NCBI GenBank assembly: GCA_006384855.1 | Contig: VCJN01003482.1 | Location: forward strand, 58,017-122,016 | Origin: Tetraselmis striata | Taxonomy: Eukaryota; Chlorophyta; Chlorodendrophyceae; Chlorodendrales; Chlorodendraceae | Length of the DNA: 64,000 nucleotides | Direction: 5' to 3' | In this document: positions 34,935-47,500 of the stretch, in pieces | Numbering within the stretch: position 1 is the stretch's first letter | Layout: each line of letters opens with the position of its first letter | The notes under the pieces: generated by a model | Database searches by the model: none | The model's input: only the letters and a program-made list of their open reading frames with translations | What the model was told of the DNA's origin: nothing | Made by a program: the position numbers and the translations under genes

Positions 34935-36840
34935 CTAGATGAATGGCAGCAGCGCGTACTCGGAGTAAAAGAGGTTCCATATCCAGCGGTAGAAGTTCAA
35001 AATGGCAGGCTGGTCATACCCGGCGACGTGCAGACGCCACGCACGCACAACCAATACCAGTGCCAGCACGGCATGCGCGCCTGCCATGACAGGGACGTTG
35101 AAGGCGCCGGTCATGGTGAACGCGGCATAGATGGCGCCGCCATAGGATGCCAGCAGCATGCCGACAGCTACAAAGGGAAACACATAGGGGGAAAGGATCA
35201 GCAGACAATATGCAGGCAATATAACATGGGCAAGGCCACGAGCGAGGGAAGTTTTCTACTGCATCAAGCGCATGGGGCAAGGGTGCAGGATATTCGTGGG
35301 AGCTATGGCAATGGGCGTGATGGCGTAGCTGGGGCATACCTGCAAGCGACAGATTCTTCACGCCTAGCTGCGTCGCAAAGGTCTCGATGCCAAACTTCTT
35401 GTCTCCCGCCACGTCGGGCAGATCCTTGGTGATGGCAATGACCACCGCAAACATGGTGGCGAACGCTGTGATGAACATGATGGCGGGGCTCCAGTGGAAG
35501 GGCAGCCCGATGGCGGCTCGCGTGGCATGGTACACGCCAAAGTTGAGCAGGAATCCGCGGACGGTGGCAATGATCATGAAGGCAGGCACAGCAAACCGCT
35601 TGAGCCGCAGTGGCGGCACGCTGATCATCGGGGGAGCATGGGCGGACGGGGGCAGGCAGGGACGTCAGGCACGGGTCATCTCCTTGCGCAATGCTGCGCG
35701 TAAGCGTACGTATGATCACCGCCCATGCTCTGCATATCCCATCAGTATGCCCCAGAACTGATGCACCTGCCTTTTTCCCTGGGGATGTGCAAAAGCGGAA
35801 AGCGACCCACCTGTAGATGGTGCCCAGGACTAGGCCGAACGTGTAGAGGGCGGTGATGAGCTGCCCAAAGTTTGTGGCGACAATGCCGACACCAAGGCCC
35901 GCCAGCCCCGCAACTACCATCCAGGCCACGCCGGCCGACATCTCGCCGGACGCCATGGGCAGAAAGGGCTTGTTCACGGCGTCGATGTCAACGTCGTAGA
36001 TCTGGTTGATGCCGACAATGAAGCCGTTGCCGCAGAGCAGCGCCACCAGGCCGAGCAGCGCGCGTGGCAGCAGCGACCAGTTGATGGCCTGGGGTCATGC
36101 GGATTAGGTGGGAGAAGGGGGAGGGCAGATAAGGGAGGGCTCCGCCGCTGAGCGTGCCTTAGGACAAGGATTATCTAGTCAATGATGCTGAATGGTGTCA
36201 AGCAGGGGTGAATGCCGGCACCAGCACAGCAATGCGGCAAACAGCAGCGCGACCCAGCGTGGTAGAGCACCGCTCCTAGTGGTGTTTCTACCTGCACCGC
36301 CTGCCTCTGGCGGCGAGCCTCATCACAGGTGTGGTGATTACATTTGTGGGAGGGGACCGGATGGAGGGGGGGTAGTAAGGGGCACTGGCCCACCTCGGGG
36401 TTGGCCATCAGGGCGCGGGTGACGACCATTGTGGTGGCCAGGATGGTGCCGCGGATGGTGTGGGGCCGCAAGAACTTCCAGAACGCCGCCAGCAACGCGC
36501 CTGGGGAGGTGGCAGTCTATTGGAGCAGGGCAGAGCTGTGAGGATGTCAGGCGGCGAAGCTGTGCGCCCCAGCAGTGTCGAACGAGTGGCCAAGGGGGGG
36601 CGGGACAGGTCAAAGTCTGTTCGGCCAGCGTGGCTGAGCTGTAGTGTTGGCCACACAGGCCCATACTCAGTCAAGGGGAGGAGGGAGTTTGGGGGGAGGG
36701 GGGGCACTTGCCCCGCTTCCATCCCCTGGCGTCGGCGCTGAGGCCGCCCCAGCGGCAGCCGAGGCTGAGCACCGCGGCCCTGCGGCCCGGCGGGGCCTGC
36801 CGCTGCTCCGGCCATGAGCGCTTCTCAACGGCGGCTGCTG
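34935..36840 (-). CDS. HST: Homogentisate solanesyltransferase (HST), plastid UbiA prenyltransferase
   Basis: Exons 36708-36840, 36394-36500, 35811-36088, 35340-35620 and 34935-35167 join in phase to 343 residues, with a short 5' exon still missing. The first listed exon reads as a chloroplast transit peptide ([16 protein letters not shown]). The mature part begins [14 protein letters not shown] and carries the two UbiA Asp-rich motifs, NQIYDVDID and [11 protein letters not shown]. The NQIYD form, the segment [19 protein letters not shown] and the ending [14 protein letters not shown] point to the solanesyl-type enzyme rather than tocopherol phytyltransferase. It prenylates and decarboxylates homogentisate at the plastid envelope, the committed step to plastoquinone-9. 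A TGTAA signal lies just downstream. Confidence 0.9.
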
Positions 36841-37159
36841 CTGCGAGGGCAGGTGGCAACAGTGCAGGTCAGTGGTTGTGCCCGACTACAACAGGCCAAT
36901 GTCGTGCAGAAGCATTCCTCGCCCTGCCACCCACCCCTGATCCCCCAATCTACTCGCCTGCTGAAGCTGGCAATTGTGGCACCTAGGGCAGACTTCCTCC
37001 CTTCGACCGCAACAAGGCTTGCACGGCGGCGCAACTACACGTGACGGCACAGTGACCAGAGCTAGTGCCCTCATCACAGACGCCAACCCAGCATGAGTAG
37101 GATCTCGCCTGGAGCCATCATCACCAAACTGGTGAGCTGGTGGTGATAGTGTGGGGCGC

Positions 37160-37192
<33 letters not shown>

Positions 37193-38518
37193 CAGCTGGC
37201 TCCGCTTGACCTGTGGTGCGATCGCCAAGCGAGTGGCAGGCGCCCTGGGGGCAGCAGGTCCACAGGTGCTAATCCTGCACACAGAAGGCCGCGCTGGCAT
37301 TTCAGGACAGGCCAGCCAGGTACGCGCCCACTGCTAGCAATATGAAGATTTCAGCATACAGGCTGGGAACTCTGCATCCTTTCACGGACGCACTTCAGCG
37401 TGTCTAGCTTGATAACCTGGGCCAGAGGGGGGGAGGGGGGGCAGGAGTACGCAGTACTCCTGGAATCATATACACGAGTATAAAGTAATAAACAAAAATC
37501 CTGCACCTGCTGAAGCTTACATAGCTGCCGGATAATAGAGAAGGTACAGATATGGTCGTGCCACTCACATCTCGGTTTTCCCTAGGCTGAACTGTACCCG
37601 TACGAGTCCTGTTGACGTCGTAGCAAAGCTGCCAGTGTCAGCGAGAGCATACGCTCCTAGTCTCGTTATAAACAAAGCGACATCCGGTCGAGGGAGGGGT
37701 GCCCACCGTGCGCTGGGCGCGCGCATCGCCATCGCTGCGGCCATCGTCATAGCGGCGTTCCCCTGCAGCGTGGGCCACATTCAGTCGAGGGCCGCCATTC
37801 AGTGTGGCCCACTCCGAGCGCACGTCGCGAGATATATAGTCGCAGGATGGCGGCGCGGGCGGGGCAGAGAAAAGGTGCTTGACAGAACCGTCGGAAACGA
37901 TGGGGCGATGGGTCCAAGAGTCTGTCGGGGAGGATCGGGGGCAGCGCGTGTGGGCAAGGTGACGACATACGGGCGAGAGGGAGTAGGACACCGGGTGCTT
38001 TTTCATCCGGGCGGCAGCGCCAAGCGCTCCAGTCGCCGTACCTGTCGCGTCGGACGAAGGCTGCGGCTAAAGGGATAGGCCGTCCAGGGGAGAGGAGAAG
38101 GGGCTTTGCGCTTTGTCGTGTCCGTCCACGTAAACGACACGCACCTGAGCCGGAGCGCGGTAGCTCGGGTTCCGATGGGGAATGTGGGGTCGGTTTTGTG
38201 GTGCGGGGGTTGTGTACTCGTCTGCTGTCGCGTGGTGGATGCGAGGACTGGTGCTACCCTGTGCGGTGCCATCCTGCCGCCAGGTGAGTCCAGCTGCCAC
38301 GCTGTTTGCTCGGCGTAGAGACGTGGCAAACCACAGATCCGATACAACTGCCAGGCTGTAGCTGCGGTGTGTGCTAAACTACAGACGGGACTCATCAGGT
38401 GCTGGTACTGTAGTATGTGATGATGCTGACGTGAGTCGTATGTAATCCAATATTGTCGAGATGACATACGCCGCTTGTTTTAATACATGCCCCCCTTCGC
38501 CCTTTCCACCATGCAGAG
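36841..38518. other. HST 5' flank and intergenic DNA
   Basis: The missing first HST exon and promoter should be in 36850-37400, around a 29-nt poly-G run. No other gene is seen. Confidence 0.4.
37161..37189. repeat. Poly-G tract (29 nt)
   Basis: Uninterrupted G run upstream of HST. Confidence 0.9.
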
Positions 38519-38533
38519 GTGGGTTCACTAGAT

Positions 38534-40493
38534 TTTCTCACTACATAAGGGCTTTCACAAAAGCGCACTACAAACAGAACTAACATCAACTATGAAAGGT
38601 TGCCAGCAAAAGAGAGACATAAGCCTGAAACCAAGGTCGAGCAGGAGGACAGGCAGCCAAGAACCAAGAAGGAGCCAAGGGAACCACGAAGTCACTTAGC
38701 TGCCAGGAACCAAAGGGACCCCCGCCCCGGGGTAGGCTATCAGCCGCGGCGAGGACGCTTGCAGCCAATGACCCGGGTCATAGCAACACATGCCGACGAG
38801 CGACGCGACGCAGGCGCAGGAGTACCATCACGTGCCGCACGCGCGGACGCGACCCCGCCAAGAACGTTGTCTGCATGTGCCATGTTGATGAGCAAGGAGA
38901 AACGGCGGCGCCACGCAGACAAGAGCTGGCCGATTTTTTGGCCAGTGTGTGTGTGGCTAGCTTTCGCGAGCTCCACCAAGAAAGCCTCGGCGTGCGGGGC
39001 CAGCGAGCCAAACTCGGAAACGGCGAAAGGAACAAAGCGAAGCATACCGGCGGCGTTTCGGACACCCTCGTCATACTTCTGGATTTTGTGGCGCTCTGCA
39101 GCCCTCAAAGCAGACGTTGGATCCGAGCTTGACACGCCGAGGATGGGGGCAATGGTGGTATCGATAGCAACCGTGTTTCCGCGGATACCGCCATACCCGA
39201 AAAGCCCAACATCGGCCGGCCGGCCGTCGCTGCCCTTCGGGAGAGAAACAAGCACCGACGGGTCCGTGAGGATCTGGACACCCACGCCCAGCGCGGACTT
39301 CACGTCGTGGCAAATGTCGGAAAGGCCATGTGCCGCCCACTCGTGTGCGGCGTGATTGGAGTCGCCCCAGAGCAACGTGCCACGTGATCAGCGTATGCGA
39401 CCGCCCAAGTTGAAGGAGTGAACTCCACGCCAGCATCCTCAAAACGGGCCAGCATACCTTGTACCGAGAAGGAGCAAGAAGCACAAGGGCATGGCTCGGC
39501 AAGGGAGAGGACAGGAGCCGCCGGAAGGCCAAATGGGCGGCAAGCGGCAACACGGAACATGGAATCGCAGTACTGAGGGGAACCCTCATGGACGTCACCA
39601 AGGCGACCCTCACTTGGAGGATCAGTTACCAGGAACGCTGTCGCAGCGCGGAAGAGGCGGCCTCGGAAGCGGTTGCTGTCAGGGCCACTTGTAGACATAT
39701 TCGCAGCGAGCTTTGCGAAACGGACCGTGTGAATGCGGTGGCTCAGGGTTTCCTGTACTTTCCGCATGGAGTGCAAGGGGAAGTCCGAGTATTGCGGGAT
39801 AGCTTGGAGGTCGGCCGCCGAGCGCATTGCAGACGCCGGTTCAGCCCCAGCGGCCGAGCAGCCGGCACGGGCAACGTGGGAGCGCTTGGAGGGGAGCGGC
39901 TTTAGGGCATAGGCCAACGGCCCCGCTAGATCTTCGAGCACCGCGTCTCCACACTCGTCAACGACACGGGTATGAGCGGCGCGAAGCTCGACAGCCCACA
40001 TCGGCGCCGACGCGTTGGCGCCGGCATCGAGCTCCAACGTTGGGGTGGCCAAAGCCTGGTGGATCGAGGACGCCCCAACAAGGTAGAGGCTATGAGGGCT
40101 GGATACGCCGGACGGGTCGGAAAAGAACGCCCCGGCGTCGCTCAGGGTGGGATGTTGAGCACGGAGGAAAGTCACAGCTTGGCCAACCGCGAGGGCGGCA
40201 GCGCCGATGTGCGAGGCATCTGCTATAACCACATTATCGCCGATGCCGAGGCCCCCAAATTGGACCGGGAGGTACAGCTGCGTGCGCATGGAGGGCGTAT
40301 CCAAGAGGTCGGGGCTAACACCCCATATGCCGGCAAGCGTTGAAAATGCGGCGGCGTCTGCATCTTCAAGGAAAGACGTAATAGTGTCGCCATACCCCTC
40401 GGATCGACCCAAGCCCCGAGGCGTGGAGCGGAGATGGTGGCCAAAACGACGGCCGCAAACTTGCAGCAAACGAGTAGTAGTGTGGGAGTGGAA
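38534..40493 (-). mobile_element. 5'-truncated REL-type LINE with 15-bp TSD
   Basis: The 1960-bp insert is flanked by GTGGGTTCACTAGAT at 38519-38533 and 40494-40508. The minus strand encodes the region after the reverse transcriptase thumb (YLPVQFGGLGIGDN), a Cys/His cluster (CPCASC, then H near DHVARC) and an endonuclease-like domain (RPADVGL, VAIDTTIAP, KIQKYDEGV, FVPFAVSEFG). One frameshift near 39385-39400 separates 40469-39300 from 39375-38740. The 3' UTR (38534-38739) matches the stub at 54235-54308. The reverse transcriptase is absent through 5' truncation. Confidence 0.8.
38740..40469 (-). pseudogene. LINE ORF2 C-terminal half, frameshifted
   Basis: Two overlapping minus-strand frames, 40469-39300 (389 residues) and 39375-38740 (211 residues), are continuous in sense if one base is gained or lost in the GGGG run near 39388. 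The first ends with a spurious tail after GATPITP; the true continuation is GDSNHAAHEWAAHGL. Little other damage is present, so the copy is fairly young. Confidence 0.75.
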
Positions 40494-40554
40494 GTGGGTT
40501 CACTAGATATTTGGGGATAGGGGATTTTATTGCTAAACATTACAGAGGTCGTAG

Positions 40555-41000
40555 TGTCGCTGCATAAAGCTCGACAAAAAGTTGCCTGTCATACTTGGAT
40601 GTCAGCATTCGATACTGTCGATCTTGTAGTCGCTCTGCACAGCAATACCGGTATGAACCGGGCAGAGGACCACACCAGAAGACTGTACACGAGGTAACAG
40701 TAAAGTGAAGTTCGCCGCGGGACATCGGCCGAAGCCGTCCCAGCACTTGACCTCTTGCGCCAACTGCAGTCGAAGGTCTGGCATAGCCCGTAGACCATTG
40801 CCTCATTCGAACCCCGAAGGGCCAATGCATCGACCGGGTAAGCCCAGGACACGCCGGGACGATATTGCCGAAAATACATCGGACAGGAATCGATACAGGG
40901 ACCTCTCGCGTACGAGACGACCGCTCAACCGGGCGGACAAGGGATGTACACGAGGTATTGTCCCAACACCCCTTATGGTCCCGATGAGAGAGAGGACCGG
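40555..41000. repeat. Locus duplicated at 41255-41385, here carrying a SINE
   Basis: Flanks around the SINE (AAGCTCGA, CATACTTG, GAACCGGGC, GAGGACCACACCA, then CAACACC) recur in the same order at 41255-41385 without the SINE. The two are diverged tandem copies, and the second preserves the empty site. Confidence 0.65.
40697..40947 (-). mobile_element. tRNA-derived SINE with TSD
   Basis: Flanked by ACACGAGGTA, extendable to TGTACACGAGGTA (40684-40696 and 40945-40957). The minus strand starts ACATCCCTTGTCCGC like the 27.4-kb copy and carries B box GTATCGATTCC and the full family body. Confidence 0.85.
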
Positions 41001-41254
41001 AAAGTATGGGTAGATCGTCCGAGACCTGCGCCATAGGAGCCGGAATCACCCGCGCTTGAGCATGGATGAAGGATACTTGGTCTTGGGAACTGATGATTGC
41101 ACCGGAAGCTACGAATCGGACTTACCCCGGATAAAGCGCGGAAGAAGGAGAACCCTTGATGTCTTAAGTTTGTGATACGGGTGGGAGTCGAACCTTATTT
41201 GGTCTCTTGATTGACAGCTCGCCACCATGTAGCTCCGAAACCAGCATGTTGAGA

Positions 41255-41385
41255 TATCAAGCTCGAAAAAGGCTCCGATCATACTTGCATGTCATCATCC
41301 GATATTGAGCTTGTATATCGGTGTGAACCGGGCCGAGGACCACACCACCAGAATGTACGAGGTCCTAACACCTTATATAGTCGAT
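41255..41385. repeat. Paralogue of 40555-41000 with empty SINE site
   Basis: Corresponding sequence reads GAGGACCACACCACCAGAAT followed directly by GTACGAGGTCCTAACACC, with no SINE. Confidence 0.6.
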
Positions 41386-42229
41386 ACAAGCAACCTAAAC
41401 TACTGGATTACCGAGGAGGGCCATGGGACGAGGGGTGCCGCCCGGTATGGTAGCCCACCCCTCCTCTATCTATTAAATCTTATTTATACGCCGTCACGCG
41501 CAAAAACGAACTGTCGCTACGTAAGAATTATAGAATGCGAGTCCGTGATAATGTTCCTGGGAGCTATGTATGCCCGTATGTACTTTAAAAATTTCCGGGT
41601 TTTTTAGCGGCTGGTAGCGGGGATTCCCCGGTGCGTGGGTTATGCCCCGACCGCCGGCCAGCTCCGAGTCTGCTCGAGGAAGCTGCCGACATTGACGACT
41701 GGCCGCCAGGGGCTATGCAGACCCGTCGCGTGACTACTCCAGCGACGGTGAAACTCAAGATGCCGCGCGAGGACGCACGCCGGGTGCCCCTACGGCAAAC
41801 ATACGAGGAGATAGCTCTATCGGAGCTGCTCCTCGACCATAAGGGATTGTTTGTTTGTGATCGACCATAACCAGCTACCGATTCATACCCGGGTGGACTC
41901 GGAAGACCCCATGGATGACATCGAACGCATGCCCCACATCATGTGGATCGACAGCCAGCAGCTTCCGGGCCTCACGGGGGAAGAGATCACTCACCACTTG
42001 GCCGATACCCGTATGGACCCGTACGAGGCGGCGGGGCTAGGGGGCATCAAACCACTAGAGTTGGAGGCAACACTGCGCGATGCGGCGAGCGCGGCGTGGG
42101 AATGCTACGACAACGTCGATAACCGAGCCCCGGACGCGAATGTCCGCCTGCCCCCGGCAACCGTTTTTGAAAAGCTATTGGAGATCGAGTTTATCTCCAA
42201 GACTCGACCATGTGCTACGTTTGCCCGCG

Positions 42230-42700
42230 TGGAGCTAGCCTCCGCACATGCGGCGGCCCCCGCCGCCAGGCAACGGCCCACCAAGAGCGGAGGATCATCG
42301 GTACGGCAGGCCCGGCGGCACCACGGCCCCCACCTCCACGTGGTGGGCGATGGTAACCCCTAAGACCCGTGCCCGGCTGGGTGCGGCAGGGGGCTGAGCG
42401 GGTTGGCCGGCTGTGACGGGTCCTTGGACTCTGCGACGACCAGGGTGACCCAAGGGGGGGGTTCAAAATAATACTCATAGTCCCGGTAGCGCCTACTGCT
42501 GGCACCGCCGGGCAGCAGCCATGTACGGGGGGCAGAATAATTCTTGTACGACCTCGGCCTTGCGTCGGCCTCCCCGAGACCCGCCTACGGGTGGAAAGGG
42601 GGCGTGTACGACTCGGACGTGGGCAGCCTACGCGCGAGAGATGTTCGAAATAACGTGTTCTCGTATCTCGGTACGACCCGCGACTGACTTGCAAAAAATC
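42230..42700 (+). repeat. Dispersed repeat, paired with 58430-58900
   Basis: About 470 bp clearly homologous to 58430-58900 in the same orientation; shared blocks include GTGGGCGATGGTA, AGTCCCGGTA, TACGACCTCGGCCTTGCGTC and GTGTACGACTCGGACG. It lies inside the DIRS-like remnant. Confidence 0.7.
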
Positions 42701-42707
42701 TGGAGTA

Positions 42708-42730
42708 CCCCCCCCCCCCCCCCCCCCCCC
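42708..42730. repeat. Poly-C tract (23 nt)
   Basis: Uninterrupted C run inside the DIRS-like remnant. Confidence 0.9.
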
Positions 42731-44373
42731 ACTTGTATGTGTATCCCATGTGAATCACTCGAATCCCGGCCTAGTACAGCGGAGTATTCCGCGGCGCCAT
42801 GCGGCCGACCCGTTCGAAAACCCGGGAAACCCTCAGCCGCCCCGTGAGAACGGGCGAGGGCGGTGAGGGCGAGGAGACGGGAGCCCGGCGCGAGTCCCCA
42901 CGACTCGCCTCTCCAAAGCCCCCGCCTCTCCCCCGCGGAGGCCAACAACGCGTTAGGTCAGACCAACACCGCAGCGACCCCGACCGCCGCTACAACGCGG
43001 CGTGGCTGCTCGCCCCTACAACGCGGCGTGCCTGGACCCTTCGTGCGAGGCGGTGGACTCGCTGCATTTACCGGAATGATGCGGACTGGCGCCGAGAGAA
43101 CAACTAGTACAACGCACCATGCCCCATGCTACCCGACCTTGTGCAGAAACTGCAACAGAGTGGCGCGGCGGCTATTCATGTTGATCGCGCCTCGGTGGGA
43201 AGGCAAGGCGTGGTACCAGCCACTCACCGAGATGGCGGCGGAGGAGTTGGCGGTGGAGCCGCGCCGCGGCTAGTTTTGTCCATGGCGGCGAGGGGGGCAA
43301 GGTATGATCAGCATGCCTCACTGGCCCGTGACGAGATTCCGCGTACCCTTCCGGTCTGGGTCTATCTCCGACGCGGGGCCGTGAGTGATACGTTAATTTT
43401 TTTTCGGGTAGCGGCCACCCACTGCCGGTGGTACGTGTAGCACCGGTATACGAGCCACGGCAGTGAAGTACGGCGTAGAGGTCGCGGGCTATACGACGCC
43501 GTGGCCCGATTCGATGCGGCCGTACATGTTACAGTTGCTAGGGTGTGGCACCTTGAGCGCCCAAACCATGGAGCTCTTGTTAGCCGCGTGGGCGCCTATC
43601 ACGGCGGCATCGTACGCCCGTTGCATGAAGCAATACATCCGCTTCTGCAAGTAAGGAGCAGCAGCGGCCACCTCTATCCGCGGACCTAGTTACTACGGCG
43701 TGATTCGTCGCGTGATTGAGTAACCTTGGAACGATCAAGGCATCGTGTTTGCAACCGTACATGTCGGCCGTCAACATTCCAACTTCTTCAAGGACTGCGG
43801 CCGGGAGCCGATAGTTGTAGGTGATCTTGTGGGCTGGGTCCGCACGGGCCTTGCGGCGTCACGTGTGACGCTGCACCCCAAGTTGATGCGGGCTCCGATA
43901 CCCGCGCGCGTGGTGTTGAAAGCCATGACCCTAGCAACAGCCCTACGCTTGGAGTTTGGCCTTACCTTGGGCACTGGCCCGGGTACCGTGATGCGCGTGG
44001 AGCTATAGTTCCGCGCCAGTCAGGCAGTCGTCGTACTGTGTCTGTTTTTCTCCCGCGGTGTAGCGGCGGCAGTTGAGTAATGCACGGGAGACCTTGCGGA
44101 CTTGCGGTCAACCCGGACGGCGGAATCCTCCTATACCATCGAAACCGGAAGGGCCAGCGGGGCGCTGATGCAAGCAAAAAGTTGATAAGTTAGCTCCTAG
44201 CGTAAGAGCATGCGGACATCGCGGAGCTGCTGCGATACTTCGATGCCGCAGGTCGGGTGTTTGCCAGCGGGCGCGTGCCATAGGCCCAATGGGCAATCGC
44301 ATCGGCCACTGCGGGGGGCATACCAAGTAAGTGGACGGCATATACCCTGCTCACCGGTTGGCTGAGCCGTACA

Positions 44374-44375
<2 letters not shown>

Positions 44376-44405
<30 letters not shown>
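44376..44405. repeat. Poly-C tract (30 nt)
   Basis: Uninterrupted C run immediately before the recombinase HCLRKG region. Confidence 0.9.
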
Positions 44406-44406
<1 letters not shown>

Positions 44407-44540
44407 CGGGGTTCGCGTTGACGTCCCACTGCCTCCGGAAAGGGGCCACTACAACCGCATACGTGATCGGCGTCATGATGCAGACGATCAAGTACTTCGG
44501 CGGCAGGGCAATGGAGTCCCGCGTGGTGCTCGACTAATCG

Positions 44541-47500
44541 ATCGACCATACGGCGCTGCCGTGTCCGGCAGCATGTATATGTCACCTCTTTGGCTAGATG
44601 ACGCGCCTGGGGCGGTCAGCAAGCCGTGTTGCCACACCAAGTGGCGAAATGATGGTAAATTGCGAGCCCCTTGCTTTACTATATTTGGTCATATTGAAAT
44701 TATAGAGGTTCAAATTACACGAGGCCAAGTACGACGGGTGTTATTACTCGACGTTACATGTTCTGACGTATGCGGCTAGTACGCTAACACCGTGTGTCGG
44801 CGTCGGTCCCGAACCCCTTTTCTTGCGTCACTGTAATGGGGCTTGAGCCCATGTGCCAAACATTTTAAGAGATCTGAAACTTTTTGGTACATTGCACCCC
44901 CCTTGCTTTGCTCATAACAATTTTAACTCGTAGTTTATACTGGCGGTGCCGTAGTACCGCGCCAGTTATCTATGTACACTAGCTATAGGGGACGCATACA
45001 GCTGGACACATAAGTCTATGCATGTTTTGATGGGTGTGACTTCGCTTGGGGCGCTTCTAGTCGATAAACGCAGGCAAAACCTATGCCGTTGCGGTCATTG
45101 CATGAAAACTCGTGAAAGGGTGTGCACATGGTGTGCTAGGGTCAATCTGACGGTGTGCGGTGCGCCGCGCGCGGCACATATCATTTGGTAGCATCAGCCT
45201 AACGTTTGAAGAAGGGGTTGGTGGCCGTTTTGAGGCATGGCACACCGGCATTTGAACATACAGAACCGCGTTTTTCTCAAGAAGAACCGCGTTGTTCTCC
45301 CATGGTCGTTAAGATACATGTCTGAGCCACCTACCCCGTGCTGCTCGGCGCATCGTTTGCCGTCTATGGTCAGCTAGCGGGCTGCATGCGACATTCGCAA
45401 ACTGGATGTTCGCTCTGCAAAGAGCGGCAATCTTGCAATCACGCGGAAATTCACATCAATTCGCCGTTTTATTAGTAGAATTTAGATTTGAATAGCGGGC
45501 TAGAGAGCCCTTGGGCAGTCCGCTCAATAGCTTATCGTTCCGACAGAACGGTGAAATTACATGGCATGTTAAAGACACCCGCTACTCTGGAACGCCAGCC
45601 AGCCAACTCATTGTGGGTGGGGGGCATGATAAGGGCATGTAATGTCATAATGTGTCGCTCCTCGCAAGCTCCCAGGCGTGAGGACCTCTTGGATGCGTCT
45701 TCTTGCCGCGTAGACCCCGTCGTCATTTCGGCTCCTCCCCTTTGGTCATGGGTGATATGTTCTACAACATGAGCGCGGACATATGCGCTAGTCGTGACAT
45801 TGGTGTTGATGGGGGCGAGCCCGCGCTTAGCCCACGGTGCGGGAGGTATAAATAAATATGCCCATGTGAAATCGAAAACACTTTCTGTGTACTACTTTAA
45901 CCCAGCGAGGCGTAGCCAGTAGCGCTTATCTTGCAGCTTGGAAAATGGTGGGATTGAACATTTTGGAGAATTTTCTGCATTATTGGCACATTGTCATGGA
46001 AGTGCCCATGCATTGCAACGGCAGCATGCATGGATTGGTCTCAAACTTGCGCGACATACATGTCATGCATATGTCCACGACCAAGCACCGGGAGCGCGCG
46101 TGCAAATGCGATGGACGGTAGCTATACCGCCAACATGTTGATCCCATGTGTGTTGACCGTGTTTCGAGGGTTCCAAAGTTGTGCCACAACGCCATTGCCG
46201 GAAAATATTCTTACGAGTGTGATAGCTTGACGAAGCGGCTGCCTCTTTGGCGTAGGAGGCTTGCACGCACTTCAGGACGAGGCTTCATGGCCCCGTAGCC
46301 CCATGTCTTTGGCACCAAGGCGGGGATACGCAGATTTCTGTGTTCAAAGACTTATGTGGAGTGCTGCTTGTATTGTATGCTTGTATATAATAACATATCG
46401 AGCATATACATCTGCCCACAAAAGTCTTGCCCCCCAAAGTCATACAACACACGGGGATTCAATGTTGTGATGGTATATGGCAATGTTACTATATGCCACT
46501 CGACCAACCGCAAGTATGCTCAATCGTAGCTGGGTGTATCGTCGCTAATCGGGAAATATCGCTTACTTTGGCGCAGAGAAGTCGCAGACAAGGTGGCAGA
46601 CGCGCTGCAACAGTGCCCCAATTTCAGCACTGTAAGCGGTTTCGGAGCATATAAATAACGTTTTTTGCCAAGTATAGGTACATTTTTCTTCGAAATTGTG
46701 GTGTCATGCGACCACTCCGTTCGTTGACATAGTGGTGTCATGCGACCACTCCCTGCTTTTCACTGAGTAAAAACGAGTCTCTATGCGAGAGGGTAGACGA
46801 ATCCGAGCTCTTTCAATTTCGGCAATATTGTGCTGCAATCGCAGTTTTGGGAGGCGTGCCAAGGGGCATATCATTGCGAAACGGCGAAGGATTGAGGCAT
46901 ACGAGGTCGCGTTGGAGAAGCCATAGCGAAAGCGCTCTGCCAAGGGACTTCTGTTGCCCGGATTTTGGCGCTCAGATTTGCGATTTGCTGACGTTTAAGG
47001 GGTCTACGGGCCCCAAAACGAGTTTTCAGACAAAGGGGCCCAGTGTTAGGCCACGTCACGGGCACCTATATGCAACCCATTGTGCCTCAGACTCGAGTCT
47101 ATAAATGCTCTAAGGTTAACCAACAACGTTGCATTATGGCGTTTCCCCATGTTTCTAGACATTTTTTTTGCTGGTGATGCCTGCAAGTTTGTGCGACTTG
47201 GCAATACTAAGTCTTTTGGCACAATGCCCATCTTTCATGCACACCTCCCGCGCTGCGTCATGGCAGTGGCGCATCAAAAGTTTTGATATGGGCTACTCGC
47301 ATGGTGAAGCTTGGGCCATATAGCGCGTTGCGTGCTATGCTACCAACGGATCGCATTTCCAGTCCCTTTCGAACGCTGAGGAAAACGTAGGAATAGCGGC
47401 ATATGCAAGAGTGTCAGTGATCATGCCACACCATCATGCAACTGGCACAATACTTACACAATTTATTCATCATCTATTGTACTTTCCGTGCGCGAAAGCT

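Larger units (their letters stand above)
41631..44537 (+). pseudogene. Decayed DIRS-like tyrosine-recombinase retroelement
   Basis: Ordered fragments on the plus strand. First, a possible gag region, 41631-42363, with a frameshift at about 41853. Next, at 42970-43280, the post-RNase H segment of DIRS-like elements (YNAAW, then DADWRRENN, LPDLVQKLQQSGAAA, APRWEGKAWYQPLTEM). Then, from 43463, a tyrosine recombinase: core-binding part TAASYARCMKQYIRFCK and LQPYMSAVN, and near 44420-44530 the catalytic HCLRKG box and YFGGRAMESRVVLD. Where the nucleophilic Tyr is expected after LD there is TAA. I see no reverse transcriptase. Poly-C runs sit at 42708 and 44376. Confidence 0.65.
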
